NCBI GenBank assembly: GCA_024220525.1
Contig: JAMYWO010000638.1
Span: 1-11,550 of the forward strand
DNA: 11,550 bases
DNA from: Cochliopodium minus
Taxonomy: Eukaryota > Discosea > Himatismenida > Cochliopodiidae
Direction: 5' to 3'
The position numbers were made by a program, and so were the translations under genes. Position 1 is the stretch's first letter. Every line of letters starts with the position of its first letter. Of the stretch, positions 1 to 8,332 are shown piece by piece. The notes under the pieces were generated by a model. It worked only from the letters and a program-made list of their open reading frames with translations. It was not told where the DNA came from and ran no database searches.

Positions 1-955
1 TAAATTTATAATCACAAAATATATACATCAATTCTTTAATTTTGAACAATATATCAACAATTTTTTTTTTTTTTTTTAACTTAAATAATTTTAATCACAA
101 ATTTTTAATATAACCAAAATGAGGAGAATATGATATATATAAGTTCAATTATCTTTTAATAATTATAGACACAACATCAATCTTATTTTTCATTTTTTAT
201 GGGGGATGGAAAAAAAAACATTATTATTCTTCAAATGTAAAAAAAAATCATTAAAAGATCATTAAATTCATTTGATCTTTATAAAATAAAAATAAATATC
301 TTTTTTATATTTCTTTATGATTGTGTTGAAAATAATTTAACTGATAAAAAGGATTTCATTCAACAACAAATATATCGTACTGTTTTCATAAAAACGAATC
401 CTGTAATTTATACAAAAAATTAAATATTTTTTTGGTGAAGTTACAATTTGTGATATATAGGATTATGAATCGAATTTTGCTGCACTAAAAACCAGATTTT
501 TCGGTCAAAAAAAAATATTGAGAAGCTTTCTCTATTAATATTATAGAAATATTTTTTTCTTAAGGAAAAATGATTTGCATTATATGAGAATCAACATACA
601 CTGTATGTAAACATCAAATGTAAATTAGAAGATATGTATCTCCAATATAGAAATAAATAATTTTTTTTATTGTATTGTTTGCAAAATAAAAAATAATATT
701 TTTCGTAAGATGTGGAACATTAAAAATGATCCGCAAACAAATTTATAAAACCAGAATTCACAAAACTCATTTCTGTGAAAAAGATTGTTTTCTACAATAA
801 ACACAAGTCGGAAGAAAATTTTAAAAATAATTTACAAATTCGTTGAATTGTAAAACATCCGCCAATAAACAAAATAAAATATAAAATTAATAATTTGATA
901 ATAAAAAAAAAAACTGAAAACAAACAATTCAAAATTTAATACTAATTCATTGTAA
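1..955. other. Upstream spacer, no gene recognised
   Basis: This stretch is AT-rich with many stops in all frames and I see no coding exon, tRNA or rRNA. It holds a 17-base T run at about 61-77 and a perfect 8-bp inverted repeat (AAAGATCA at 254-261, TGATCTTT at 273-280). The last 100 bases before the reductase start include a CCAAT-like motif (CGCCAATAAAC, near 870) and A-rich DNA, which may be the promoter and 5' UTR of that gene. Promoter assignment is inference. Confidence 0.6.
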
Positions 956-2412
956 ATGAGCAAAACTGTATGTGTAACAGGAGGATCAGGTTTCTTAGGA
1001 AGTCATCTAGTAAAATTATTATTGGAGAAAGGATACACCGGTAAATTAACTTTGACGATTCATCCATCTCTTGTTTTTCTATTTTTATTTAATAGTTCAT
1101 ACCACTGTGAGAAACAAAAACAAGGGAATTGAACATTTAACTTCCCTCAAAAATTCGGAAAATCTCAAAATATTTGAGGCAGATTTAATGAAAGATTCTT
1201 TTGATCAAGGTATAATTAATAAAATTTAAATTATTTAGTATTCAATATCTTTAAATATTATGGAATGTTTATCACAAAAAATTTAAAGCTTTTACTGGTT
1301 GTTCTGCTGTGTTTCACACTGCATCGCCATTTTTTTTCTCTACAACTGATCCAGAAAACGATTTGATTAAACCTGCTGTTGAAGGTAATGAAACAAATTA
1401 AAAGGTAATATCAATCTCTAAATAAAAATAATTAATTAAAGGAACAAAAAATGTTTTGCAATCAGTCGATAAAATTGAGTAAACAATCACCAACCTTGTT
1501 TTAAGAAATTTTTTTTTGACAACTTTTTATAATACAGAACAATCAATACTTTGGTAGTCACATCTTCCATTGTTTCAATGTTTGTTAAAAAAGTAGAAAA
1601 AGGACATGTTTGGAGTGAAGATGATTGGTCTGATGAAGAATTGATGAAATCAACTGATCAATACTACCAACTTTCAAAAACTTTGGCTGAAAAAGAAGTT
1701 TGGAACTGGGAAAAAAAACAAATTCGAAAAGTGAGAGTTACTGTAAAATTTTTAAAAATTAATTTTTAAAAAAATTTAATTTTTACAATTTTCAAAAAAA
1801 ATAAAAATAGACAATCAACCCATCTTTGATCATTGGTATATAAAAAAAAACTTTTTTGAAAAAATTTTTAAATGATTTTCTTTAATAAAAAATCAAGGAC
1901 CACCATTGCAAACCACGATTAATACTTCCACTGATATTTTGATCTCTTTCATAAATGGATCCAAACAAAAGATAGCTAACTCTAGATATTTTTATTGCGA
2001 CGTTCGTGACGTTGCTCTTGCGCATCTTTTGGTACTTGAAAATCAAACTGCTCACGGTCGTTATCTTTGTTCAAGTGACCACCTTCATGATGAAGATCTT
2101 TGTGACAGTTTAAGAACATGGTAATTTCATCAAGTTTATTTTTAATTTGATTTTTTTTCAACAAAGTTTTATTATTTTCTAAATTTTGTTAGAAATAGTT
2201 TAATATTTTCTAATTTTTATTAAAAATTTTTTTAAAGGTATCCCACAAGAGAAAGCAAGATCCCAAAGGAATTGGATTTCGACCCACAAGATAAACAAAT
2301 ACAGCAACTCGCTAACACCTCTAGGCTTCAAAGTTTGGGATTTAAGTACCTTTCTTTTGAACAATCTGCGAAAGACACAATTGATTCTTCCATCCAAAAA
2401 GGATTCTTGTGA
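956..2412 (+). CDS. NAD(P)H-dependent cinnamoyl-CoA reductase / dihydroflavonol-4-reductase-like protein (8 exons, 315 aa)
   Basis: An extended short-chain dehydrogenase (SDR) that probably reduces an aldehyde, ketone or acyl-CoA with NADPH in the cytosol. The true substrate cannot be read from sequence. Exons: 956-1040, 1096-1209, 1289-1384, 1442-1478, 1538-1730, 1811-1835, 1898-2120, 2238-2412. They sum to 948 nt, exactly 316 codons with the TGA stop. The Rossmann motif TGGSGFLG is at residues 8-15. Arg34 and Lys38 sit where this family reads the NADPH phosphate. The TSS strand is at 119-121, the catalytic YxxxK is Y154-QLS-K158, then NPSLIIGPP and the DVRDVALAH helix motif follow. The C-terminal LGFKYLSFEQS segment matches the usual end of the family, and 315 residues is a normal length. 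The start is the first ATG and lies six codons before the glycine motif. Donors are GTA or GTG. Family assignment is strong; a plant-type lignin or flavonoid role should not be assumed. Confidence 0.93.
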
Positions 2413-2434
2413 ATTTTGAATCGAAATCAATACA

Positions 2435-2460
2435 AATAAAATATTACTCTTTCTAATAAA
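2435..2460 (+). terminator. Candidate polyadenylation signals of the reductase gene
   Basis: Two AATAAA hexamers lie at 2435-2440 and 2455-2460, just 23 and 43 bases after the stop, followed by T-rich DNA. In such AT-rich sequence a hexamer can arise by chance, so this is plausible rather than proven. Confidence 0.45.
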
Positions 2461-2622
2461 AATTTTGTTATTCTGTTGTCACAATGCGAATACCCAATTA
2501 TTTTATTTGGTATATTATTTGAATTTTGTGTATAATTTATGATGATTTAAAAATCGATAATTCTTAAAATCATTTTAAATTATAATTTAAGAAACAACTC
2601 GTAATATTTGATGCAAAGAATC

Positions 2623-2660
2623 TCATTTAATATTCATTTTAAAGTGGTTTTATTAAATGA
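2623..2660. repeat. Perfect 10-bp inverted repeat
   Basis: TCATTTAATA at 2623-2632 pairs perfectly with TATTAAATGA at 2651-2660 across an 18-base loop. It lies 211 bases past the reductase stop. It is purely AT except for one C/G pair, so it could be chance or a small transcript-end hairpin. Confidence 0.4.
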
Positions 2661-2717
2661 TTGGATTATTTATTTAATCTTCAAATTCAAAAAAAAATAT
2701 TCTTATTTCTTTTTCTA

Positions 2718-2802
2718 GACATGTCCAAAATTTACAACTTTGTTAGCGGATATAAATTAATTACTAACAAAATTTAAACTTTTGTAAAATTTTGAACATC
2801 TC
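2718..2802. mobile_element. Foldback / MITE-like element, copy 1, flanked by TA
   Basis: An 85-bp imperfect palindrome. The left end GACATGTCCAAAATTT and the reverse complement of the right end (GAGATGTTCAAAATTTT) match except at a few positions. An inner pair, TTTGTTAG and CTAACAAA, continues the stem around a short loop starting CGGATATAA. A TA dinucleotide abuts each end, as expected for a Tc1/mariner-type non-autonomous element. A clearly related copy lies in intron 1 of the PH gene (4174-4257). No transposase is visible in the window. The repeat and palindrome are seen directly; the transposon class is inference. Confidence 0.65.
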
Positions 2803-3029
2803 TATTATATTTCTTTTCAAAGTTCGATTGTGTAATTTACTTTTCTTACGATATAATGTTATCTTTTCTAAAACTTCCCAATTGAATGTAATTTCTTTAT
2901 ACATTAAAACGAGATTTTTTTAATCAAAAATATTGCATCATATTCCTCGATCAATATTATTGAAATATTTTAATACAGTTGGATGTTTTCAAGTATAATA
3001 AAAAAAAAATATTTTTTATGTCCATAGGG

Positions 3030-3227
3030 TCAATAAAAATGAAGCATATGACCCTTATAAAAACCTATTGATCTATTTATTTTTTTACCATTTGATGCAA
3101 TTTCAAAATATCTATTTTTATCAACGTTCTCTTCAGCTTTATCCTCTCTTATAGAGATATTCTTCACTTCATTTTGTATATCCTCTACCATATGATGGAA
3201 ATTGGAGATTGGATAGAAATAGGCCAT
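3030..3227 (-). CDS. Doubtful short minus-strand reading frame (65 aa)
   Basis: From an ATG at 3227 to a stop at 3030 the minus strand is open and more GC-rich than its surroundings, giving a mixed, non-repetitive composition with charged residues (for example a stretch REDKAEENVDKNRYFEI). I recognise no domain and see no neighbouring exon that would extend it. A 65-codon open frame is notable here because stops are so frequent, but it could be a gene relic or chance. No function is proposed. Confidence 0.2.
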   Translation of the reverse strand: MAYFYPISNFHHMVEDIQNEVKNISIREDKAEENVDKNRYFEIASNGKKINRSIGFYKGHMLHFY

Positions 3228-3439
3228 CGCAGGCAAACTTATTATCAATGAGATGTGAAATTTTTTTTTTGGTGAATGATTTAAAGATGTTGGATTTATT
3301 AGAATACAATTCTTTGCATTAATGTTGATTTTTAAACTTTATTTTTTTATTTATTTCAATCAAAGCTTTATAATAAAATTTGATTTTATTTTCTTTTCCA
3401 TAAAAAGAAAGAAAGATGGAAACATGAATAAGAATCATT

Positions 3440-3520
3440 ATGGCTGATCGCTTAAAAGAAGAGTTTATTTCCAATTTTTGGGTTTTATCTAGTGCTGTGT
3501 CTCCTTTTATTGAAAAATAA
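3440..3520 (+). CDS. Doubtful 26-residue small ORF upstream of the PH gene
   Basis: ATG at 3440 opens 26 codons starting MADRLKEEF and ending VSPFIEK before TAA at 3518-3520. Its amino-acid make-up looks protein-like, unlike the poly-Phe/Lys translations of nearby low-complexity DNA. It lies 181 bases before the PH gene ATG, so it could be an upstream ORF in that gene's leader, an exon of something unrecognised, or chance. I do not recognise the peptide. Confidence 0.2.
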   Translation: MADRLKEEFISNFWVLSSAVSPFIEK

Positions 3521-3701
3521 GAACAGAATTTTTAAAAATATCAGATTGATAGATATCAAAAAACTGTTAATCCTCTATGTGTATTGCATCAATATGAATA
3601 TGAATATGATCAAATATCATCTTTTTTTTATTTCATATATTATATTTTTCAGTTAAAAAAAAAAATATTGGGAAGCCTTTTGCAATACTGTTTAAATTGA
3701 T

Positions 3702-6700
3702 ATGGAGACCAGAATTTCTATTCCATTGGATATAGATTCGATGAAGAATAGAACCAAGCAAGGATATATGACCAAAAGAGGGATGATCTTCAAATCATGG
3801 AAGAACAGATGGTTTGATCTAGATCTATATACATTGAGATATTCCAAATCACAATTGGTATTTCTAAAAATAAAAAATTTTACTGTATAAATAAATCCCA
3901 TAATATCTTCTCAATTAATCAAGAGATATTCATTATTATAATTATCAAAGCATCATTTTTGATATTAACTTTTTTTTATTTTGAAAGTTTAATTCAGATG
4001 TGCCAACTTTTACATGATTCAAATTTTTGTTAAAAAAATTTAATCTTTATTAAAATTTATTATTATAATTTATTAATAAAAAATTAAAAAATAAAAAATA
4101 AAAAATAAATAAAAACATTAAATTTTTGTTAATAAATAAATTTAAAATAAAAGAAAAAATAAAATGAAATATAGACATGTCCAAAATTTAATCTTTATTA
4201 GCGGATATTAATTTATAACCAACAAATTTTAAACTGTTGTAAAAATTTGAACATCTCCAAATGAAATAAAAACCAACAATTTTTTTTTTTTAGAAAGAAA
4301 TCATATCAGAAATATTCGTGTTGGACATGATAGATGTGAAATACAAACCAGAGCTCTCTAAAAAAAATCATTACTTCGAAATTATGACAGAGGGAAGACA
4401 ATATCTCATCAAAACCAAAACCAAGAAGGAGTGTGATGAATGGATTGATGCCATTTCACATAACATACTCAATGTAAATAACAAAAAGTTTGTTTTTAAC
4501 GTTGAAACGTTTGGTGATGACATTTATGGTGAAAAAAAAAAAAAAAATTATTTTTATTTTTTTATTTTTTGTTTATTAAATTAAAAATTGTTTTTTTTTT
4601 TTATTTTTTATTGATTAAATAATTAATTATTTTTTTATTTTACATTATATTTTGATCATTAAAATTTTTGTATTTTAATTTTTTTTTTGATTTAATTTAT
4701 TTTTTTTTTTAAAAAAAAGGCTCTGACGTAAACCTTTATTCTTTGAAGTATGGTTACATTTTGATATCCAAGTACACCCTAGAGAATGAAAACAAAATGG
4801 CCTCCGAAAAAAACAGATTTTGTTACAAACAGTAAATCAATAATTGATTAAATATTATTTAAATAAAAAATAAAAAATAAAAAATAAAATTAAAAATGAA
4901 TTAAAAAAAATAAATTCAAAAAAAAATTTTAAAAAAAAATTAATCAACAAATTAAATTTAAAAAATAAATAACAATATTTTTTAAAATTAGAACGAGCCA
5001 CTGTCTTATTGGATTAGGTCCTTTTCAAATGCAAGAGGAGAATGGAAAGTACGTGGTGGAAAGCAAAAAAGAATCCAAAACAAAGTTGTCCCTCTCTTTT
5101 CCTAAAGTCGACAAATGTCAAAAGTGGCTCAAATATTTAAATCACAATTTTGAAAGAGCAAAAGATACATCACAAGTAAACTTTTAATATTAATATTTTT
5201 TAATTTTTTAACAATATTTTTAATTTTTAATTATATTTTTATGATTTTTTGATTTTTAAAATTTTTTTTTTTATTTTAATATTTTAACATTATTTTTGAA
5301 TTGTTTTAATATTGTTTGAATGAATATTTTCTTGTTGGAAAAATAAATAAAAATTTTGTTATTTTCATTTATTTATTATTTATTATTTATTTTAAATTTT
5401 TTATTTTTTATTTTATTTATTATTTTTTATTTTTTTAATATTGTTTGAATGAATATTTTCACAAATAAATATGCGAGATATAGACAGTGTTTTAATTATC
5501 AGTTCAAAATTTAAATAAAAATTTGATTAAAGTAGAAATGTATCAATTTAAATTTCTTTCATAATTATAAACTCCGATGGATTATGTTGTCCTCCCCCTT
5601 CCAAGGGATTTCAATATCACTTTTTTTTTTCTTTTTTATCTTTATACTTTAGCATCTTGTGTAGATATGTAGAGAAATGAACCACTACGAAAATTGGATT
5701 GAATTGTTTAATATTTTAACAATATTTTTAAATTTTTAATCAATATTTTTAAATTCTTTTTATTTTTTTTTTTTTTTAATTTTTATTTTTATTGAATTAT
5801 TTCGAAATTTTATTTTTATTTTGATTTTTTTTTAGGTTTTGAGCAATCCACTGAGGGGATATAAGAGGGGGTCTTGCAGATTTGTAAGATTGAGAATGAG
5901 AATCAAGTCGGACATTTAAACCTCACCTAGTGGTCATCTCGTCCTACTATCTAAAGATCTATTCAACACTCACTGTAAAAAAAAGTTAAAAAATATTTTA
6001 AATTTCGAATTATTTTATTTAATTAAAAATTTTTTATTTTTATTTTAAATTTATTTTAAATTGTCTGTTTTTTTTAATTTTAAATTTTAATTAATATTTT
6101 AAATGTAAATTTTATTTTATTTTTTCAATTTTTATTTTTTAAATTTTTATAAAAATTTATTTTTATTTATTTTTATTTATTTTTATTTATTTTTTGAATT
6201 TATTTAAGGATCCAATCCTTCCTTTATTTTCCCTCTTTCCATGGTTAATTTGTCGGAATATTATAAAGATAGTCCCAACAACTTTCATCCCTTAGGTCTC
6301 AAACTAACTATCAAAAACAAAAGATATGGATGTATTTTTGGTTCTTGAAGGTAAAAATTTTGAAATTTGAAGTTTGAAATAAAAAAATAAAATAAAAGAA
6401 AAAATGATAAAATAAATAAAAATAAATAAAAAATAAATAAAAAATAAATAAAAAATAAATAAATAAAATAAAATAAATAAAAAATAAAATAAAAATAAAA
6501 TAAATAAAAAATAAATAAAATAAATAAAAATAAACAAAAAAATAAAATAAAAATAATGATAATAATAAAATTTAAAATTAAAATATTAAAAAATAAAAAT
6601 AAATAAAATGAAAAATAAAAATAAAAATAAAAATAAAAATAAACTGAAAAATAAAATAAATGAAAAATAAAAATAAATAAAAATAAAACAAAAATAAAAT

Positions 6701-8332
6701 AAAAATAAATAAAAATTAAAAATAGTAAATTGAAAATAAAATTTATTATATTAGGTCAACATACACTTTTGTTGCCTTGGTTTTCCTTGCTAGTTTACAA
6801 TGTAGAAGGAATCAAGGAGGACCCCAGAATGAACGAGATAGATCACTTTAGGTGTTACTTTAAAATTAACAACGAAAACGTATTTCTCGAAATAGATGAA
6901 GATGGAGTTAAGTTTTTCATTAAGTAAAAATATTTTGTCAAATACTTTTTATTTTTTATTTTTTTATTTTTTTAATATTTTAATATTTTAAATTTTAAAT
7001 TTTATTTTTTATTTTTATTTTATTTATTTTCATTTTTTTGTTTATTTGTTTATTTTTTATTTATTTTTTATTTATTTTAATTTTAATTTTTAATCTTTGA
7101 GATTTTTTGTCAATTACAAATATTTTTTTATTTTTAAGAATTTGAAATATTGTTATTTCAAAAATTTTTTTAATCTTTAATTTTTCAATTTGTAATTTCA
7201 AGTTTTTAATATTTCAATTTATAGTTTTTTAATATTTCAGTTTATAATTTAATTTTTTAATTTTCCATTTTTTATTTCATATTTTTTTCAATTTTTTAAA
7301 ATATTTTACAAAAGTCCTAACTCCACTTGTCCACATTATATTTTCTCTTATAAAGCCTATTTCTTGGACGTATCAAAACAATCTCTTACATTATTCGAAA
7401 ATAATTTTACTCTTGCGCTTTCTACGGGAGAAGATACCTCCGCTCTGAAAAAGTTCCAAGAAATTTTCGTTAACAACAAAAAAATTTTGAAAAAGCAGAA
7501 AATGAGGCCCAAAACACGATTGATGTCAAGATACACCGAATTTATAGAAGATGATCTCATTAAACAGCTTTATTTTCAACCACATAATAATGTTAACAAA
7601 AATATTAATGGGAATAATTTAAGTGATGAATTCTTTAATATAACGGGGAATATCACTTCTTCTAACAAAAAACTTCAGCGTCTTTCTAATATGATGATGT
7701 CTCTTCCTGATACTTCTTTTCTTTCTCGCTTGGACAGCTTTTCGGATCATAAGAGCAGCAGTATCGCTTCTGTGTACCAAAACTCTGATCCTAGCACTTA
7801 TTTGAATAATTCGGATGTGAATCATTTTAAAAGTGTTTACAACAATAAAATCGAAGAAAATCACAAAAAAGTTGAAGCAAAATGTGACTTGAAAGATGAA
7901 AACATAACAACAAATATTGGAGAAGAAAACCAAGTTTTGGACCAGAGTAACATTGATTACAACAATTATTTCCTGAACCAAAACTTTGATCCTTCTTTTT
8001 TGATGGATTTGAAGAACAAGAACAAAACTGCTTCAAACAACATTTCAAACAAAAAAGAAAAAGTTAAAAAGAAAACATCTTTTTTCATTGAAGGAGAATC
8101 TCCAAGGGAAAAAGGAGATTATAAAAACGAAGATGAAAATGATGAAACTTATCACTTTTTGGACAGAGGAGAGATGATCGATGTGAGAAATAGCTCCAGG
8201 AATAAGATTGTGAGAACCGGAGAGTCTATCCTCATGGACGAGATAATTTACGAAGATAAAAGAAAAGTGGTTGTAAAAAACACGGTTGAGGATGTTATAA
8301 TTGTAAATACAAGTGAGGGAAACAAAGATTAA
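3702..8332 (+). CDS. Multi-PH-domain signalling protein with a PTB/FERM-C-like fourth domain (9 exons, ~705 aa)
   Basis: Probably a membrane-phosphoinositide-binding adaptor. My exon model is 3702-3857, 4294-4528, 4720-4831, 4992-5175, 5836-5870, 5908-5984, 6209-6340, 6755-6923, 7315-8332, giving 2118 nt or 706 codons with TAA. PH1 spans about residues 19-110, with KQGYMTKRG, K34-N-R36-W-F and a helix tryptophan at W102. The K25..K34-x-R36..Y47 pattern fits the known PIP3-binding signature. PH2 spans about 136-222 (GYILISKY; W213 in the final helix) and lacks that basic pattern. PH3 spans about 235-326 (GYKRGRTFKPHLVVIS, LTIKNKRYG, W319). Residues 340-420 look like another PH-superfold domain, closest to PTB/FERM-C: VFLEIDEDGVKFF, then YIFSY, then a final helix SALKKFQEIF. 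The rest is an Asn/Lys/Glu/Ser-rich, probably disordered tail. PH3 relies on three unusual splice donors. The intron between 5871 and 5907 would be only 37 nt; if it is not spliced, a +1 frame jump is needed there. The first and last parts are secure; the middle needs RNA support. Confidence 0.82.
3995..4050. repeat. Possible degenerate third copy of the foldback element
   Basis: Within intron 1 of the PH gene, AGATGTGCCAACTTTTACA resembles the inverted right end of the element (AGATGTTCAAATTTTTACA). The motif TTTAATCTTTATTA a little further on matches the inner left arm of copy 2. The match is partial and in AT-rich DNA, so it may be a remnant or coincidence. Confidence 0.3.
4084..4110. repeat. 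AT-only heptamer tandem repeat (TAAAAAA type) in intron 1
   Basis: About three tandem copies of AAAAAAT occur here, and the same unit recurs at about 4863-4886 in intron 3. It is the complement of the ATTTTTT heptamer that forms long arrays in the MYG1 introns, so one simple-repeat family is spread through the introns in both orientations. Confidence 0.6.
4174..4257. mobile_element. Foldback / MITE-like element, copy 2, inside PH-gene intron 1
   Basis: An 84-bp relative of the element at 2718-2802. Both begin TAGACATGTCCAAAATTTA, share TTAGCGGATAT at the loop and end with TTTGAACATCTC. The left TA is kept but the right flank reads CC, so the right target duplication is lost or mutated. It lies in the same orientation as copy 1, 1456 bp away. 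It ends 36 bases before the exon 2 acceptor, close enough to affect branch-point choice. Confidence 0.6.
5176..5835 (+). other. Oversized PH-gene intron 4 with internal duplication and a GC-richer insert
   Basis: At 660 nt this is the longest intron in the window. A 28-nt sequence (centred on ATTGTTTGAATGAATATTTT) occurs identically at 5304-5331 and 5433-5460. A looser repeat around TTTTAACAATATTTTTAA lies near both ends (about 5206-5222 and 5714-5731), as if the middle had been inserted or duplicated. The core at about 5461-5700 is clearly less AT-extreme, with a CCTCCCCCTTCCAAGGG stretch at about 5592-5608. All frames there are broken by stops, so it is not an obvious exon. I could not identify a snoRNA or tRNA in it. 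Confidence 0.5.
5871..5907 (+). other. Proposed 37-nt mini-intron in the PH3 coding region
   Basis: Removing GTCTTG...AATCAAG joins GYKRG to RTFKPHLVVIS, a good PH beta1-beta2 match, and restores the frame. It is the only GT-AG pair in this exon that changes the frame by the required amount. The length is below the next shortest intron here (47 nt) and the donor is weak, so a +1 frame jump or a sequence error remain possible. Confidence 0.45.
5975..5990 (+). promoter_or_regulatory. Competing splice donors at PH3 intron 5 (GTAAAA decoy, GTTAAA in frame)
   Basis: The consensus-like GTAAAA at 5975 would put exon 6 (from 6209) in a frame that stops at TAG 6293-6295. The weaker GTTAAA at 5985 keeps the PH frame (TVKK then RSNPSFIF). 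The two sites are 10 bases apart. Which is used cannot be seen from DNA. Confidence 0.45.
6341..6356 (+). promoter_or_regulatory. Competing splice donors at PH3 intron 6 (GTTCTT in frame, GTAAAA after a stop)
   Basis: Only the GTTCTT donor at 6341 joins exon 6 in phase to exon 7 (RYGCIF-GQHTLLLPW). The consensus-like GTAAAA donor at 6351 would retain an in-frame TGA at 6346-6348 and truncate PH3. Confidence 0.45.
6376..6720. repeat. A-rich (AAATAAATAAAAAT-type) simple-sequence block in PH intron 6
   Basis: About 345 nt composed almost only of A and T, with A strongly dominant on the plus strand and just three C residues. The units are short mixtures of TAAA, TAAAA and TAAAAA. Neighbouring introns 5 and 7 are T-dominant instead, so this intron is their approximate complement. 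Open frames crossing it are low-complexity artefacts. Confidence 0.85.

Larger units (their letters stand above)
2413..3701. other. Spacer between reductase and PH gene
   Basis: Nearly 1.3 kb without a recognised gene. It contains the 3' end of the reductase transcript, a 10-bp perfect hairpin, one foldback mobile element, a doubtful minus-strand reading frame and a doubtful 26-residue plus-strand reading frame, each listed separately. The last part should include the promoter and 5' UTR of the PH gene. A motif of an A run followed by ATATTG and a GAAGC-type end at about 3658-3676 resembles one at about 507-527. This is weak evidence for old spacer duplication. Confidence 0.5.

Noticed and set aside
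5560-5700. A tRNA or snoRNA in the GC-richer part of PH intron 4
   Set aside because: No T-loop GGTTCRA core, cloverleaf, or clear C/D or H/ACA boxes could be found by eye.
5176-5835. Two separate genes instead of one PH gene, split at the long intron
   Set aside because: The exon 4 donor GTAAAC and the exon 5 acceptor are good, and no usable ATG opens the second half in frame. I keep one gene but cannot exclude a split without RNA data.
6304-6537. Minus-strand ORF translating to a Phe/Ile/Leu/Tyr run, like a membrane protein
   Set aside because: It is the reverse of the A-rich simple repeat in PH intron 6; the hydrophobic look comes from T-rich codons.
7355-7364. Splice acceptor TATAAAG at 7355 for the last PH-gene exon
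   Set aside because: It gives the wrong phase with exon 7. The acceptor at 7314 joins AA+T as Asn and adds a continuous PTB-like stretch (PNSTCPHYIFSYKAYF).
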